Below the pieces are notes generated by a model. It searched no databases, was not told where the DNA came from, and saw only the letters and a list, made by a program, of their open reading frames with translations. A DNA stretch of 64,000 bases from M55B167 sp046482825 (GTDB lineage Bacteria > Verrucomicrobiota > Kiritimatiellia > RFP12 > UBA1067). This document shows positions 7,397 through 15,253 of the stretch, piece by piece; positions within the stretch are counted from its first letter, which is position 1; every line of letters starts with the position of its first letter. A program made the position numbers and the translations under genes. Location: NCBI GenBank assembly GCA_046482825.1, contig JAWOEI010000079.1:1-64000 (forward strand), written 5' to 3'.

Positions 7397-9316
7397 ATGA
7401 TTCCAAAAGGATTCGAATATAGACACCAGAAAACCGAACATCACTGGGTGCTTGTGGGAGTTGCAGTCCTGTTTTCCGCTCTGCTTCATGTTCTGTTTAT
7501 CTACTTTTGCGGGGACTGGAGTTTCACCGGCCTGACAAATATTACGGAAAAAAGTCGTGAGTGGCTGATGCCTGACAAGGTGCCTCCGATGCGGGTCGAA
7601 ACACTCAGCACCGATCCAATGCGCATTATGGATAAAGTTCCGGGCGAACGCGATACGCCGAGTCGCGGACCGATTGAGGTGAGCGATCGCGTCAAAGAAC
7701 TCAGTCAGGAAAGCAGTCCGGCTCTTACCGCACCGCCGCCTATACCGCGCGAAGCTCTCTCGCCCGGAGTTCCGGCTTTGAGTGAGACAAGCGTGGATGA
7801 TGTTGATACATCACCGTGGATGCCGCGTCAGGAAATCAAACAGATCTTTGACCGTACTGTCAAAGATGAAGCCGCCATGCTTCCCCGCCGCGAGATCCCC
7901 ATGGTGGAACGTATCCCCGATGCCCCGGATATCACTCCGTCAATTGACCTTGCCGGTCGCAAGTTCGGCAGGGAAGTTGAACCGCCGAGACCTTTGAAAG
8001 CTGCTGAAGTTTTTGATACGGAAATTGTTAAGGGAACGTTTGTAAAACCCGAGGTTCCTGCGCCTGCTGAATCCTCCGAAAAAGAGAAAATCCTGACTGA
8101 AAATAAATTTGCCGATAAACCCGGCGATAAACGAATCAGCAGTGAGAAGGGGAAACCGGGTATTAAAAAGGAAGAGCCTCCAGTTGAAACACCTTCACTG
8201 CCGCCTTCGAAAAGCGAGGAGGAAAAACTGGTTGAAAAAACACGCGGGAAAATTAAACAAATTGAGGAAAAAACCGAATATAAGTTGATTGACAACTTGC
8301 TTGCCGTAGGCCTGGAAACTTATACAGACCCTAATGAATCTGAGCGTCTTTATTTCCGCATAGGTATTCAGCCTCGTACGGACAAATCCATACCGGTTGT
8401 TCCAAAGGATATTCTATGGGTGCAGGATGTGTCGGCGTCCATGACAGAAGAACGTCTCAGATTCTGCCGTAAAGCTTTGCACACTGCAATGTCAACTATG
8501 AATCCTAAGGACAGATTTAATATCATCGCTTTCCGGGATAAATTTGAAAGCTGTTTCCCCGGTTGGTCCGAGTTGACTCCGGAGAGCCGGAAAAAGGCGA
8601 CTGATTTTATCTCTTCAATGCGTTCGTTCGGTCAGACAGATGTTTTCGGTTCACTTCGTTCACTGCTGAAATATGAACGTGATCCTTTGCGTCCTATGAT
8701 TGCTTTTGTGGTAACTGACGGCAAACCTACAATCGGTTTGACAGGCAGTTCAAAGATTATCGCCTCTTTTTCCGAATTGAACAGCGGTCTGATGTCTGTT
8801 TATATGTACGGCACACATAAAAAAGCGAATGATTATCTGCTCGATATGCTTACATATTGCAACAGAGGCAAAGCCGTTATTCTTGACGGCAGCCGCTGGG
8901 ATATTCCGCAATCCATGTTGACTGTTGTCAATGCTTTCCGTGATCCGGTGCTTGGGGATATATCGGTTACTTTCAGCAGTGAATCCAGAAGTGAAGTTTA
9001 TCCGCGAAAAACCAGTAATCTCTACAAGGAACAGCAAATTCAACTGATAGGTATCTGTCCGGCCGGTACTGAAGAACTGGTTTTTCAGGTCAGAGGTCTG
9101 GCTGCCGGTAAAGGATATGATTCTGTATTCCGTCTTAATATCAAAAAGCATGGCAAATCCGGTTCCCGCCTTTTGAAAGAGCATTGGGCCCGCCAGAAAA
9201 TGTTCTATCTGGCAGGTGATTATTCCGTTAATCCTCACCAGCAGACTTTTGCTGAAATGCTTAAAATCAATAAAAAATTCGGCGTCGAAATTCCCTATAA
9301 GATCGATTTGAAGTAA
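7397..9316 (+). CDS. TonB/TolA-like membrane-anchored von Willebrand A domain protein
   Basis: 639 residues in three parts. (1) Residues 17-38 form a single N-terminal membrane helix with Ser27-x-x-x-His31. This SxxxH pattern is conserved in the TonB and TolA helices that contact ExbB/ExbD. (2) Residues about 45-320 are a low-complexity linker rich in Pro, Glu and Lys, long enough to cross the periplasm. (3) From about 338 there is a von Willebrand A domain with a complete metal-binding MIDAS: Asp344-x-Ser346-x-Ser348, Thr414 and Asp441. A C-terminal beta-rich extension follows. No TonB C-terminal domain is visible. It lies 107 bases after the TPR gene, with GGGGAGC upstream of the ATG. The fusion of a TonB-type anchor to a VWA output domain is the unusual feature. 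Confidence 0.85.
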   Translation: MIPKGFEYRHQKTEHHWVLVGVAVLFSALLHVLFIYFCGDWSFTGLTNITEKSREWLMPDKVPPMRVETLSTDPMRIMDKVPGERDTPSRGPIEVSDRVKELSQESSPALTAPPPIPREALSPGVPALSETSVDDVDTSPWMPRQEIKQIFDRTVKDEAAMLPRREIPMVERIPDAPDITPSIDLAGRKFGREVEPPRPLKAAEVFDTEIVKGTFVKPEVPAPAESSEKEKILTENKFADKPGDKRISSEKGKPGIKKEEPPVETPSLPPSKSEEEKLVEKTRGKIKQIEEKTEYKLIDNLLAVGLETYTDPNESERLYFRIGIQPRTDKSIPVVPKDILWVQDVSASMTEERLRFCRKALHTAMSTMNPKDRFNIIAFRDKFESCFPGWSELTPESRKKATDFISSMRSFGQTDVFGSLRSLLKYERDPLRPMIAFVVTDGKPTIGLTGSSKIIASFSELNSGLMSVYMYGTHKKANDYLLDMLTYCNRGKAVILDGSRWDIPQSMLTVVNAFRDPVLGDISVTFSSESRSEVYPRKTSNLYKEQQIQLIGICPAGTEELVFQVRGLAAGKGYDSVFRLNIKKHGKSGSRLLKEHWARQKMFYLAGDYSVNPHQQTFAEMLKINKKFGVEIPYKIDLK

Positions 9317-9682
9317 GGGTTTTGTTTCACTTTTAACCCCCTCGACACTGCGCACATAATTATCAAGCTGAAATTTTTAAAGATAAATTAATCAGATCAT
9401 AAAAATTTTTATCAGGGGGGCAGGAATGAAGTTCAACGTTTGTCGCATGCTGTCTTTCACTGCTCGTGTTTTCTTGTCTTTCGTGCTATTTACTGATATA
9501 ATTATTTTTTAAGATTATATCAGGACAAGTGGATTGCGGACAGAGCTCGCGTTAGTCGCTATAGAATCAATTTCTGCGGAACAAAACTGCAGGCCCGGTG
9601 TGCCGGGTGAGGTCATTCGCCGGGCCTGAAATTATCGGTTACGGCTACGCCGGGTTGGTTTAATCAGTGTCTCGGTGTCTCT
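9317..9682. other. intergenic region of 366 bases with a possible 28-codon ORF and a GC hairpin
   Basis: The first part (to about 9420) is AT-rich and could hold a promoter. A small open frame at 9426-9512 (28 codons, beginning MKFNVCRMLSF, hydrophobic) is preceded by AGGGGGGCAGGA, which resembles a ribosome-binding site; whether it is expressed is unknown. A GC-rich inverted repeat follows at 9590-9628. No RNA gene or mobile element was recognised here. Confidence 0.45.
9590..9628. repeat. GC-rich hairpin, 9-bp perfect stem
   Basis: CAGGCCCGG (9590-9598) pairs perfectly with CCGGGCCTG (9620-9628) around a 21-base loop. There is no T-tract on either side, so it is not a standard intrinsic terminator. 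It could be a REP-like element or an mRNA stabiliser between the VWA gene and the next gene. Confidence 0.55.
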
Positions 9683-10738
9683 GTGTTAAAGAATCCGGAT
9701 TCAGTTTTGAATAAAAATATTACAGTTGAATCGCCTGACAAAAGGATCAGGGCCGAGATCTCTCTTGTGGAGTTCTGGTGTGATAACACCGTGTATCCAT
9801 CCGCTGCTGTACTGAGAATTACCTTTCGGGGTTATCCTGTTGTACAGACTGAAGCTCTGCGTTTAAATGAAGAGTCTGCGCTGTATGGGCTCGAATTTGT
9901 CGGTGCTGAAGAGAGTCACAGTGAGATGCGGCTGGGTGCCGCTTTTCAGAAAGTTATACATCTGCGTGAACGCGGGAGATCAGGGCGCGATTTCTCCGTC
10001 ACTCTGCGGCTCTCCGATGTAAGCCTTTTTTTTGATATCAACGAAATTGGATCTGAGCGGAAAAACCACACACTCCTGCCTTGTTTTGCTGATGATGCAC
10101 CACTGATTTCTAAGCCCCGTGAGTTGCCTGTTGTTGCTTATATAGGACCGGGATCCTTAGCGGCTGTTTGGCCGCAAGAGGGAACTATCCATTTAGTAAT
10201 ATCAGGCCGACCGGGCCGACTGGCCGAAATGCACTTCGCCCTGCTGGATTCCATGCCGTTTTCAAGAGTCAAGACCGGTTCGGACGGTTGCCTGGCAATC
10301 TATACACAGCTGCCTTTTGTGAAAAATACGTCCCGCAAAGTGGAATACAGCGATGAGATCCGCCTTTCGTATCAAAGAGCTTTTGACTGCCTGCTGGAGC
10401 ATTATTCTGAAAATGATGAAGATTTCTGGGTGATGCGTGGCGACCCCGGCGTTTTCGCTGTTGTGGCCAGGCAGGTTAACTCAAAATGGATTGTCTGTGG
10501 TCTGACCGATGCGCCCCGGACTTTGACAATCCGTTTTGAAGAGTTATGGTTGCGCCTGCCTCCGGAAATGCGCTTGTTGAAGTGGCATGCGAATATCGTG
10601 CGCGATCCGGTTCTGGATGAGGCGGATGAGTTGGTGGAGGAGAGTTTTACCGATCTCGCTCCTGATGTGCGCATTGCATTGGATCTGAAAAGGAACGGCG
10701 GATTTGTGATCGAATTTGAGCCAATGAAGGACATGTGA
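9683..10738 (+). CDS. GH97-like beta-domain protein lacking the catalytic barrel
   Basis: 351 residues, assigned with caution. The N-terminus (SPDKRIRAEISL...FRGYPVVQTEALRL, then a beta-rich run through 'DFSVTLRLSDVSLFFDINE') resembles the N-terminal beta-supersandwich of glycoside hydrolase family 97. The C-terminus ('FWVMRGDPGVFAVVARQ', 'WIVCGLTD', ending 'GGFVIEFEPM') resembles its C-terminal beta domain. The intervening (beta/alpha)8 barrel of about 300 residues, with the catalytic Glu residues, is absent. There is no signal peptide. The start is uncertain: GTG at 9683 or TTG shortly after, neither with a clear Shine-Dalgarno. It may be a binding protein or a decayed hydrolase. An unrelated protein with a similar beta fold is possible. 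Confidence 0.45.
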   Translation: MLKNPDSVLNKNITVESPDKRIRAEISLVEFWCDNTVYPSAAVLRITFRGYPVVQTEALRLNEESALYGLEFVGAEESHSEMRLGAAFQKVIHLRERGRSGRDFSVTLRLSDVSLFFDINEIGSERKNHTLLPCFADDAPLISKPRELPVVAYIGPGSLAAVWPQEGTIHLVISGRPGRLAEMHFALLDSMPFSRVKTGSDGCLAIYTQLPFVKNTSRKVEYSDEIRLSYQRAFDCLLEHYSENDEDFWVMRGDPGVFAVVARQVNSKWIVCGLTDAPRTLTIRFEELWLRLPPEMRLLKWHANIVRDPVLDEADELVEESFTDLAPDVRIALDLKRNGGFVIEFEPMKDM

Positions 10739-10827
10739 TGCCGGTTCACAAAGCTTGTTCAGTCTAGCCTCGCGTAGGCGGGGCGAAACCGGGTCCACTA
10801 AGTCCATCACTGAAAACAGTTTAAAAA

Positions 10828-11832
10828 ATGAAGTCACGTCATACAATAGAGCCTGATCAAAAACAGGTGCCCACCACATTCCCGCAGTTGCTGAACTTCA
10901 TTGTGCCGGAATCAGGTGTTAAAGGCCGCCTTGATGCCTGGCTGGCAAAGCAGTGTCCGGAGCTCTCCCGTGCCAGCATACAGCAGTTAATAAAGGAAGG
11001 CCTGGTTAACACAGAGGGGCGGTCGGTCAAGGCCAACTCCAAACCGAAGCCCGGAGATGTCTATAGGGTTGAAATACCTCCTCCTGCACCTGTGATACCG
11101 CAGCCGGAAAACATTCCGCTGGATGTTCTTTATGAGGACAGCGACTGTATTGTGATTAATAAAACTGCTGGCTTGGTTGTACATCCTGCCGCCGGACATC
11201 CTGACGGCACGCTGGTCAATGCCCTGCTCTGGCATTGCAAGGATTTTGCCGGTGTCGGGGGAGTGGATAGGCCTGGCATTGTGCATCGTCTGGATAAGGA
11301 TACCTCCGGTGTGATGGTCGCTGTTAAAAATAATGTCGCCATGGATGGTTTTATCAGACTTTTTCAGACAGGGCAAATACGCAAGGAATACATGGCGCTT
11401 GTACATGGAACGCCTGAGCAAAAAAGCGGTATTGTCAGCAGTATGATAGGACGTGATCCGAATAACAGAAAAAAAATGGCGGTTGTCAAAGTAAACGGCA
11501 AAAATGCTCTGACTCATTACAGAGCAGAACGGGATCTCGGTGAAGGTTTAACTCTGATGCACTGTGTTATTGAAACCGGACGCACCCATCAGATCAGGGT
11601 GCATATGAAAAGTATAGGTGTTCCGGTTATCGGTGATCCGCTGTATGGTCGTTCGGCACTGGACAAAAAACTCAGCATCCGTCCCCGGCGGCAGATGCTG
11701 CATGCCTGGCGGCTTACTTTCACTCATCCGGTTAAAGGAAAAAAACTTGCGGTAGAAGCCCCGCTGCCCGATGATTTCAAGGCATATCTGAAGCTCCTTT
11801 TAACCGGAACCGAACTTGGGTCATCAGATTAA
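10828..11832 (+). CDS. rluD: RluA/RluD family rRNA pseudouridine synthase
   Basis: Converts specific uridines of RNA, in RluD those of the 23S helix 69 loop, into pseudouridine. The 334 residues start with an S4 RNA-binding domain (about 30-90, 'GRLDAWLAKQCPELSRASIQQLI'). The catalytic domain follows, with the signature GIVHRLDKDTSGVMV containing the catalytic Asp, then the 'GRTHQIRVHM' motif. The ATG at 10828 lacks an obvious ribosome-binding site. The exact target (RluA, RluC or RluD class) cannot be fixed from sequence alone; the S4 domain and the length favour RluD. Confidence 0.9.
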   Translation: MKSRHTIEPDQKQVPTTFPQLLNFIVPESGVKGRLDAWLAKQCPELSRASIQQLIKEGLVNTEGRSVKANSKPKPGDVYRVEIPPPAPVIPQPENIPLDVLYEDSDCIVINKTAGLVVHPAAGHPDGTLVNALLWHCKDFAGVGGVDRPGIVHRLDKDTSGVMVAVKNNVAMDGFIRLFQTGQIRKEYMALVHGTPEQKSGIVSSMIGRDPNNRKKMAVVKVNGKNALTHYRAERDLGEGLTLMHCVIETGRTHQIRVHMKSIGVPVIGDPLYGRSALDKKLSIRPRRQMLHAWRLTFTHPVKGKKLAVEAPLPDDFKAYLKLLLTGTELGSSD

Positions 11833-11863
11833 CGCAGCCATAATCCTGAAGCGTTTATTTTTT
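11831..11863 (+). terminator. weak intrinsic terminator after rluD
   Basis: AACGC (11831-11835, overlapping the rluD stop) can pair with GCGTT (11851-11855), followed by TATTTTTTG. The stem is only 5 bp with a 15-base loop, so this is a weak call between convergent rluD and the FHA gene. Confidence 0.35.
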
Positions 11864-11942
11864 GTTATCAAAGCCATCGACATGCAAATAAGCCTGAAAT
11901 CCTGACAAGTTGCTCAATAACAGGTAGTTAAGTGGTTAAAAT

Positions 11943-12422
11943 TTAAAGTCTCTTGAAAAGCAGTATTGCCAGAGCGCTTATCACACATAGCAATACAACT
12001 ATCAATGTTATCCAGATTTTATTACTGTTGGATTTCTTTGCGAATTCTTTGGGCGGAGCTGCAGGTTTGTTTTTCTGGATGACAATAGTGCTTCTGGCAA
12101 CGTTGAAAGGTTCGTCTTCGGATGTTTCAGGAACATCGTCTCCATCCAGCATGACAGGTACATCACCCAGCATGATAACGTCATTGCGGAAAACTCTCTG
12201 TTCCTTTATATTCTCATTATTGACCTTGGTTCCGTTGGTAGAACCAAGATCGCGCAATATAAAGCCTGAGTCGTTTTTTTCTATTTCGCAATGGGTTCCT
12301 GATACCGAATCATCCGGGATAGACCAGTCGTTTGTATCACGACGTCCTATCCGTGTGAGGCCCTTCCCAAGTGCTGTCTTCTGGCCCTTGAGCGGACCGT
12401 CCATTACAATTAGACATGCCAT
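11943..12422 (-). CDS. FHA domain protein with C-terminal membrane anchor
   Basis: Forkhead-associated domains bind phosphothreonine peptides. This 159-residue protein has the FHA landmarks RIGR (24-27), SGTHC, and GSTNGTKVNN, then a short linker and one hydrophobic C-terminal helix ('IWITLIVVLLCVISALAILLF') with a basic end, so it is tail-anchored with the FHA domain in the cytoplasm. The frame is open 10 codons further, but AAAGGTG lies 8 bases before the ATG at 12422, which decides the start. It lies downstream of era on the same strand with an 88-base gap. Its partner kinase is not in this window. Confidence 0.88.
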   Translation of the reverse strand: MACLIVMDGPLKGQKTALGKGLTRIGRRDTNDWSIPDDSVSGTHCEIEKNDSGFILRDLGSTNGTKVNNENIKEQRVFRNDVIMLGDVPVMLDGDDVPETSEDEPFNVARSTIVIQKNKPAAPPKEFAKKSNSNKIWITLIVVLLCVISALAILLFKRL

Positions 12423-12510
12423 GCTGAATTCACCTTTTCTAAACAGTTTCAAATAGGATAAACATTACGTTTTGATAAGTCAAATAATATGAGTCTTTAC
12501 AGTGTTTTTT

Positions 12511-13434
12511 TTAAAGCGGGCCGGCATATCCCATCTGTTCAAGCAGACGGGAATTTTTGAACCAATTTTTTTCCACCTTTACCCACAGGCTGATCTTCAC
12601 CTTTGTGTCAAAAATATAAGAGAGTTCCTTTTCCGCTTTTTTTCTGACTGTTTTCAATGTGCTTCCTTTCGGCCCTATGACAAAGCCTTTCTGAGAACTC
12701 CGGTTCACATAAACAACAGCTGAAATATCCCAGCAATTTGCGGATTCAGCAATATGTTCTATAAATACACCGAGTTCATGAGGAACCTCATTATAAACTT
12801 TTCCCAGAAATTTTTCCCTGATGGTATCTGCAACGGCCAGCTTGCGCGGATAGTCGGTTATGATATCTTCTGGAAAAAGAAAATCTTCAGCAGGTGGCGC
12901 CAGATCCAGAAGACATTGCCGCAATGCCGAAACGCCCTTTTCCGTGACAGCACTGCTTTCAATCCAATCTGCTTTCACTGATGAATTATTTTCCGCCTGA
13001 ATGTTGTTGTAAAGTTCGTGAAAGGGCTGCGTATTAAATCCGGATCTGTCCTTTTTGTTGAGAACGAAAATCAGCTGCTGATCCGTTTTGAGGGCCCGTC
13101 GCATCCATCCGTCATCTTCCATAAGGGGTTTTTTAGAAGCGTCAAAAACAACCATCAGTATGTCAACTCCGGCTGATGCCGAGCGGGCCATGCGGTTCAT
13201 CAGGGATCCTAGGTTTCCGACAGCTTTGTGCAGGCCGGGAGTGTCCAGAAAAACAAGCTGCGTGTTGTCTTGTGTTAATACTGCCCGTATTGTATTACGG
13301 GTTGTCTGTACAACAGGACTTACAATGCTTACTTTTTCACCCACTAAAGTGTTGAGCAGTGTGGATTTTCCGGAATTTGTGCGGCCCACAATACCGATGA
13401 CCGCACATTTTTTTGGTTGTAATGCTTTTTCCAT
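12511..13434 (-). CDS. era: GTPase Era
   Basis: Essential GTPase that binds the 3' end of 16S rRNA and acts in maturation of the 30S subunit. The 307 residues include G1 GRTNSGKST (17-25), G3 DTPG, and G4 NKKD, then a C-terminal KH RNA-binding domain ('YVNRSSQKGFVIGPKGSTLKTV'). The length is normal. The ATG at 13434 has no clear Shine-Dalgarno. It follows pfk on the same strand after 145 bases, so its own promoter is possible. Confidence 0.96.
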   Translation of the reverse strand: MEKALQPKKCAVIGIVGRTNSGKSTLLNTLVGEKVSIVSPVVQTTRNTIRAVLTQDNTQLVFLDTPGLHKAVGNLGSLMNRMARSASAGVDILMVVFDASKKPLMEDDGWMRRALKTDQQLIFVLNKKDRSGFNTQPFHELYNNIQAENNSSVKADWIESSAVTEKGVSALRQCLLDLAPPAEDFLFPEDIITDYPRKLAVADTIREKFLGKVYNEVPHELGVFIEHIAESANCWDISAVVYVNRSSQKGFVIGPKGSTLKTVRKKAEKELSYIFDTKVKISLWVKVEKNWFKNSRLLEQMGYAGPL

Positions 13435-13579
13435 CGTTATGCAACAGTATATAGATATTCACACGTGGATGCAAGTTCATGGTCAGGGAATGCAATACTA
13501 TCGGCAGAAATGCACAGAGAACTGTGTGTACAGCAGTATGAAAACGGGTGCAAAGACGCTGCCGGCACACGCAATATTC

Positions 13580-14944
13580 TCATGGAACCACCCTGTACTC
13601 TGTGATGTCTCCTTCAAAATATGCGGTTTGTCCGGTTGCATCAAGCACTGCACGCCAGAGATCGCTGTCGAGGTTCACCTTCTGCCTCTCGATTGTAGCC
13701 AGCTTTATCGGTACAAGAAAATACCACTCACTGAGATTGCCTACAACACAGTTTGTCCGTCCCGCCATTGCCGCGTGTACTGCGTTACGTGCCAGCAGAT
13801 AACATCGGATCGCATCAGTTCCTTTGGCCGGAACACTGCGTATAGAATAACTGGGATCGAAATATTTAACTGATGTTTCAATGTGGATATCGTTGAAATG
13901 ATCCGAGATCCGCTGTTTCAGATATTCACCTATATCTTTTTTCAAGATGTTGCCTGATTTATCTCTTTTCTGTATATCTGAGTCAACGTGGCGTTGTCCG
14001 GCGCCCTCAGCAATTACAATGACTGCATGGTCTTTGCCTGAACTGAAACGTCTTTCAAGAGCTTTCAGCAGACCCTTGCCGCCGTCAATTTCAAATGGCA
14101 GTTCAGGAATCAGGCAGAAATTCACGACAGGATTGGAAAGAGAGGCGTAAGCAGTGATAAAACCGGAGTCACGCCCCATGAGTTTAACCAGACCTATGCC
14201 GTTGTAGGTGCCTTTAGCTTCGGTGTGTGCTGCTTTGATTATAGGGACAGCTTCACCGACAGCAGTTTCAAATCCGAAACTGCGGCCGACAAACTGAAGA
14301 TCGTTGTCTATTGTTTTAGGAACACCGACAACACTGATGGAGAGTTTACGCCGTTTGCATTCATCCGCAATGTCACCGGCGCAACGTAATGATCCGTCGC
14401 CGCCGATACAGAAAAGAAGGTTTATATTCATGCGTGCCAGAGTATCAACAAGTTCGCCTGTGTCCTGTTGTCCGCGCGAAGAACCGAGCAGTGTTCCACC
14501 GCATTCGTGAATCGTATCAACATAGTCGGTATCCAACAGGACAGGTTCATAACCGTGGCGCGGTATTAGACCGGCATAACCATAGCGTATGCCGTATATG
14601 GTTTTGATTTTATAATCAAAAGAAAGGATTTCCACCAGTCCTTTGATAACGTGGTTCAGCCCCGGACAGAGACCGCCAGCTGTTACTATAGCTACACGTG
14701 TCCAGGCCGGATCGTGAAAAATCTTTTTATGTGCACCGGCTTTTTCAAATGAAGGCCTGTTGTTGTTTCCCATTTTTTCAGCTATGGATGAAAGAACGGT
14801 TTCGTTTTCAGTTACAAGAATGCGTTCATTTCCTGAAATGAATTCACGGCTGCGTATCGGTGAACTGATTTTGCATTCTCCCAGCGTTTCGACATCAGTT
14901 GTGTAGAATTCCGGATTACTGAATATTCTTTCCAATGTATTCAT
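13580..14944 (-). CDS. pfkA: ATP-dependent 6-phosphofructokinase, plant/clade-X type
   Basis: Phosphorylates fructose 6-phosphate at the committed step of glycolysis. The 454 residues match the long PFK form, with 'GGLCPGLNHV' for the phosphate loop, 'GGDGSLRCAGD' and 'VPKTIDNDL'. In this superfamily a Gly after GGD (rather than Asp) points to ATP as the phosphoryl donor. The Lys before TIDND occurs in both PPi enzymes and the plant-like ATP branch. The donor call is therefore likely but not certain. A good ribosome-binding site (AAAGAAAGG) precedes the ATG. Confidence 0.88.
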   Translation of the reverse strand: MNTLERIFSNPEFYTTDVETLGECKISSPIRSREFISGNERILVTENETVLSSIAEKMGNNNRPSFEKAGAHKKIFHDPAWTRVAIVTAGGLCPGLNHVIKGLVEILSFDYKIKTIYGIRYGYAGLIPRHGYEPVLLDTDYVDTIHECGGTLLGSSRGQQDTGELVDTLARMNINLLFCIGGDGSLRCAGDIADECKRRKLSISVVGVPKTIDNDLQFVGRSFGFETAVGEAVPIIKAAHTEAKGTYNGIGLVKLMGRDSGFITAYASLSNPVVNFCLIPELPFEIDGGKGLLKALERRFSSGKDHAVIVIAEGAGQRHVDSDIQKRDKSGNILKKDIGEYLKQRISDHFNDIHIETSVKYFDPSYSIRSVPAKGTDAIRCYLLARNAVHAAMAGRTNCVVGNLSEWYFLVPIKLATIERQKVNLDSDLWRAVLDATGQTAYFEGDITEYRVVP

Positions 14945-15068
14945 AATATGCCTTTCTTTAAATAATCTTATAAATAATGATATGCCCGGTTACGGTACTT
15001 TTTTTCTGGTTATCTTGTTTTTTCTGCACGAACATAATGTTTGCTGTAATTTTTTTTAAAAAGGTCAA

Positions 15069-15097
15069 TTGACAGGGAAGTTAATTTTTGGTTTAAT
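15069..15097 (+). promoter_or_regulatory. sigma-70-type promoter of tRNA-Lys
   Basis: TTGACA (15069-15074), a 17-base spacer and TTTAAT (15092-15097) lie 21 bases before the mature tRNA 5' end. The -35 is a consensus match and the -10 has five of six matches, which supports a housekeeping promoter for the tRNA. Confidence 0.8.
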
Positions 15098-15117
15098 CAC
15101 CCCCGTTTTTGCAATAC

Positions 15118-15193
15118 AGGACCTTAGCTCAGTTGGTAGAGCACGACACTTTTAATGTTGGGGTCGAGGGTTCGAGACCCTCAGGTCCTACCA
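15118..15193 (+). tRNA. tRNA-Lys (anticodon TTT), CCA encoded
   Basis: The 76-base cloverleaf is complete. The acceptor is AGGACCT (15118-15124) with AGGTCCT (15183-15189), and the D stem is GCTC/GAGC. The anticodon stem CGACA/TGTTG surrounds the loop CTTTTAA, with anticodon TTT at 15151-15153. The T stem GAGGG/CCCTC encloses TTCGAGA. The discriminator A and CCA (15191-15193) are encoded. It reads AAA/AAG lysine codons. It stands alone, with its own promoter upstream and a hairpin terminator downstream. Confidence 0.97.
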
Positions 15194-15217
15194 TCTTTAT
15201 TGCAGAATGTTATTTTG

Positions 15218-15253
15218 AGCCGCTGATACATCATGTCAGCGGCTTATTATTTT
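15218..15253 (+). terminator. hairpin terminator after tRNA-Lys
   Basis: AGCCGCTGA (15218-15226) pairs perfectly with TCAGCGGCT (15236-15244) around a 9-base loop, followed by TATTATTTTTC. The distal arm contains the stop codon of the convergent aroKB gene (complement of 15236-15238). The T-rich run lies only on the tRNA side. Confidence 0.7.
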
